Positions 61,896 to 64,000 of a DNA stretch of 64,000 bases are shown here, piece after piece; the first letter of the stretch is position 1, and each line of letters starts with the position of its first letter. The translations under genes and the position numbers were made by a program. Source of the DNA: an uncultured Lachnospiraceae bacterium (GTDB taxonomy: Bacteria > Bacillota > Clostridia > Lachnospirales > Lachnospiraceae); NCBI GenBank assembly GCA_951801955.1, contig CATOOV010000005.1:1-64000 (forward strand), read 5' to 3'. The notes beneath the pieces were generated by a model. The model searched no databases, had not been told where the DNA came from, and worked only from the letters and a program-made list of their open reading frames with translations.

Positions 61896-64000
61896 TTATG
61901 CCGGGGCTGCCAGCATCCGTTTTTCCGCAATCTTTCCATAACTTCCACGTCCTGTATGGCTGCCTTCCCGGACTGCGCGGATCCGATAATAATATCTGGA
62001 CCCTGCTTTTACCTTTGTGTCAGTAAAACTTGTAATATCTCCTCCTTCTATCTTGGCGACCTCAACAAACCCCGTGGATTTTTGGGCGCTGCGCATGATT
62101 TGATAGCAATTCGCCCCTGCTGCTTTCTTCCAAGTCAATGTAATTCCCTTGTTCCCTGCCTGGACATTTTCCACTTGTACCTTCTGCAAATTAATTGCCG
62201 ATTTCGCTTTGGAATTACCGCTATATCCTTTCACTCCCTTGTTTTTTACCACTGTCTCCACCACATAATAATACCGTTTCCCACCTTCCACATTCCGATC
62301 TACATATTGTGTCACCTTGCCATCCCGAATCTCAGCAATTTTCTTATAGGAACCATTCTTTTTGGTACTGCGCTTAATGTTGTATGCATAGGCGCCTGGC
62401 GATTTTTTCCATTTCACTTCCATGCTTCCAGTGCCATACGACCTTACATAACTGACCGTGGTACTTGTAACGGTCTTTCCGCCCACTGCACTACAGTAAC
62501 CGCTGGAACCATTGATTCCATTGACCCGGTTTACCACTTCCACCTTGTAATAATATTGCTTTTCTGGTATCAAATTCATATCCATATAGGAAGTTCCACC
62601 GTTTTTAATCACTGCTACAACTTGGTAAGTCCCGCTTTTGTTTGTGCTTCTTTTCACTCGGTATGCATAAGCATTGTTGATCTTTTTCCATTGGACTAGG
62701 AGTGATGTGCTGTCCTTGGAACTAACACTGGTAATGGAAGTTTTTTTCACTACCCATCCATAGGCCTCTGTACAATAACTGCTGTAACCATTTTTCTCCC
62801 CGCCTCTGGCACGTACTTTATAATAATATCTCTTATGTTTCTTCACTGCCTTATCTGTATAAACAGTTCCTGCTTTTGCATCTATCGTGGCAATTTTCTG
62901 ATAGGTTCCATTCAAAGAATCTTTACGCACAAGTTCATACGTTTTCACTCCCGAAACTTTCTTCCAGGTAATTTTAAGGCTGCTGCCACTTTTTGAGCTG
63001 ATACTGGTAATTTTCGGAGCTGTCAGTGCCTTACCAGAATGTATGGCTGAAAATGAAGATTTCTCCCCATCCGTATATACGGCGCGAACTTTATAATTGT
63101 AAGTAATACCTGACTTCACTCCCTTGTCATCAAGGGAGCAATCCTTGACATCTGCCACTTTGCTATAAGCCCCTGTCTTGGGATCACTGCGGTATACCTG
63201 ATAGGAAGCTGCACTCTTTACCTCACTCCATTTTATCTGCAGTACATTGCTCTTTCTAGACTGGATTGACTGGATTTCCGGCTTGCTGCCCCTTTTTTTT
63301 AGCCCATAATATGCCACAATCCCTTTGGCATCAGCAACGCCTAATTTTTTCAGCTTGGCATCCGTATTTAAAAATCCACTGACATCAGACGCATAACTTA
63401 AAAATGCATGTTCAATCAACACCGCTGGAAACCCAGCAAGCTTGCTTCTGCGTATAATGGCGAGATAATCCGCAAGGGAACCATCTGGATAGGTCGTATT
63501 ATTTTCTGAGTTATGTATCAGGATTCCATCTGCCCAAGTAGACAATCCCAAAGCGCTCAGCTTCTGGAAAATTTCCCAGGCAAGCCCCTTGCCTTCTGCT
63601 CCAAGTTCTGGACGATAATTGCCGTTTGGATAATATACTCCGACCCCGCTGGCACTTGGAGAGGTGCTGGCACTGGAATTCAGATGAAAACTCACATACA
63701 CGTCTGCCTTTTTGTTTGCCGCAAATTCTACCCTCGCGGCATTACAGGTAGCAGAGCCGACAGTAGAGCCTCCATATGGACAGCTATTCGTTTCTCTTGT
63801 CATATATACCGTAACACCCGCATATTTTTTTAATTCTGTCCTGCAGTATTTCGCAATCTTTAATACCAGTTCTTCCTCTTTACAACCATTTCCCCTAGCG
63901 CCGGCATGGGTGCTGTCATGACCAGGATCTAATACAATGACCTTTTTGCTTGCCGTTGGGGATGCCGCTCTCGGAGAAACCTCAAACTTGCCTTCCTCCT
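61896..64000 (-). CDS. N-acetylmuramoyl-L-alanine amidase with Fn3 repeats (5' end off window)
   Basis: At least 700 residues, open at the right edge. The Amidase_3 domain is complete in sequence terms: VIVLDPGHDSTHAG (about 63915-63955), an acidic EEEL site, SFHLNSSAS and LIEHAFLSY (catalytic Glu). Five Fn3-like domains follow, each with the WKK...YxVxRS pattern, and the protein ends EKRMLAAPA. No membrane anchor is seen at the C-terminus. The signal peptide and start lie beyond 64000. The Fn3 cassettes match those of the next gene, 104 bases downstream, so the two hydrolases probably work together. Confidence 0.92.
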   Translation of the reverse strand, partial: EEGKFEVSPRAASPTASKKVIVLDPGHDSTHAGARGNGCKEEELVLKIAKYCRTELKKYAGVTVYMTRETNSCPYGGSTVGSATCNAARVEFAANKKADVYVSFHLNSSASTSPSASGVGVYYPNGNYRPELGAEGKGLAWEIFQKLSALGLSTWADGILIHNSENNTTYPDGSLADYLAIIRRSKLAGFPAVLIEHAFLSYASDVSGFLNTDAKLKKLGVADAKGIVAYYGLKKRGSKPEIQSIQSRKSNVLQIKWSEVKSAASYQVYRSDPKTGAYSKVADVKDCSLDDKGVKSGITYNYKVRAVYTDGEKSSFSAIHSGKALTAPKITSISSKSGSSLKITWKKVSGVKTYELVRKDSLNGTYQKIATIDAKAGTVYTDKAVKKHKRYYYKVRARGGEKNGYSSYCTEAYGWVVKKTSITSVSSKDSTSLLVQWKKINNAYAYRVKRSTNKSGTYQVVAVIKNGGTSYMDMNLIPEKQYYYKVEVVNRVNGINGSSGYCSAVGGKTVTSTTVSYVRSYGTGSMEVKWKKSPGAYAYNIKRSTKKNGSYKKIAEIRDGKVTQYVDRNVEGGKRYYYVVETVVKNKGVKGYSGNSKAKSAINLQKVQVENVQAGNKGITLTWKKAAGANCYQIMRSAQKSTGFVEVAKIEGGDITSFTDTKVKAGSRYYYRIRAVREGSHTGRGSYGKIAEKRMLAAPA

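Noticed and set aside
61793-61948. 52-residue N-terminal extension of the glucosaminidase
   Set aside because: It overlaps the upstream amidase gene and buries the signal peptide that begins at ATG 61792.

Overview
The window reads as chromosome from a gut-type Firmicute of the Lachnospiraceae (Clostridia). This is inferred, not proven. Clues are the moderate-to-low GC by eye, strong AGGAGG ribosome binding sites, a T-box leader, BspA-type leucine-rich repeats and bacterial Ig domains on a secreted glycosidase, the proposed-homoserine-kinase family next to homoserine dehydrogenase, a pyruvate kinase with the extra C-terminal PEP-utiliser domain, and a Tn916-like integrase fragment. Most genes lie on the minus strand. 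No rRNA or tRNA gene was recognised.

Layout. 1-7 kb: a minus-strand T-box leader with no gene after it inside the window, then a 2055-residue secreted protein with two complete GH30 catalytic modules. 7.3-15.8 kb: a complete type III-A CRISPR-Cas effector locus (cas6, cas10/csm1, csm2, csm3, csm4, csm5, a short degenerate array, csm6), all on the minus strand, without cas1 or cas2. 16-21.6 kb: sulfur assimilation (cysK, metY, a JAMM peptidase, a ThiF-like E1, a rhodanese-TtcA fusion); apart from a missing carrier protein this matches protein-thiocarboxylate-dependent homocysteine synthesis. 21.8-24.5 kb: an ECF sigma factor with a membrane partner, and a gamma-carbonic-anhydrase-like protein. 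24.9-30.2 kb: AT-rich accessory DNA. A 22-bp direct repeat lying in the 5' end of a low-molecular-weight phosphatase gene brackets a small island with a 5'-truncated integrase and one large unrecognised P-loop protein that has dynamin-like GTPase motifs. 30-35.8 kb: small genes, the proposed homoserine kinase and several gene remnants. 35.9-38.8 kb: hom, an ACT-domain protein, and prfB with its programmed +1 frameshift. 39-43.3 kb: an sdpR-sdpI pair, alkD, ogt, and an ATPase plus a possible PD-(D/E)XK nuclease gene. 43.5-64 kb: wall and envelope functions (lipoprotein amidase, HtrA, GlmS, LCP ligase, glycosyltransferases, a glucosaminidase and an amidase with Fn3 repeats), together with pyruvate kinase and a carbamate-kinase-like gene.

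The most interesting material is the P-loop protein in the phosphatase-targeted island, the ATPase/nuclease-like pair at 41.6-43.3 kb, the adaptation-less type III-A locus with an eroding array, and at least four families of small non-coding palindromic repeats. One of these is a 122-bp MITE-like element with perfect 16-bp ends and a perfect 12-bp target duplication at the stop codon of pyruvate kinase.
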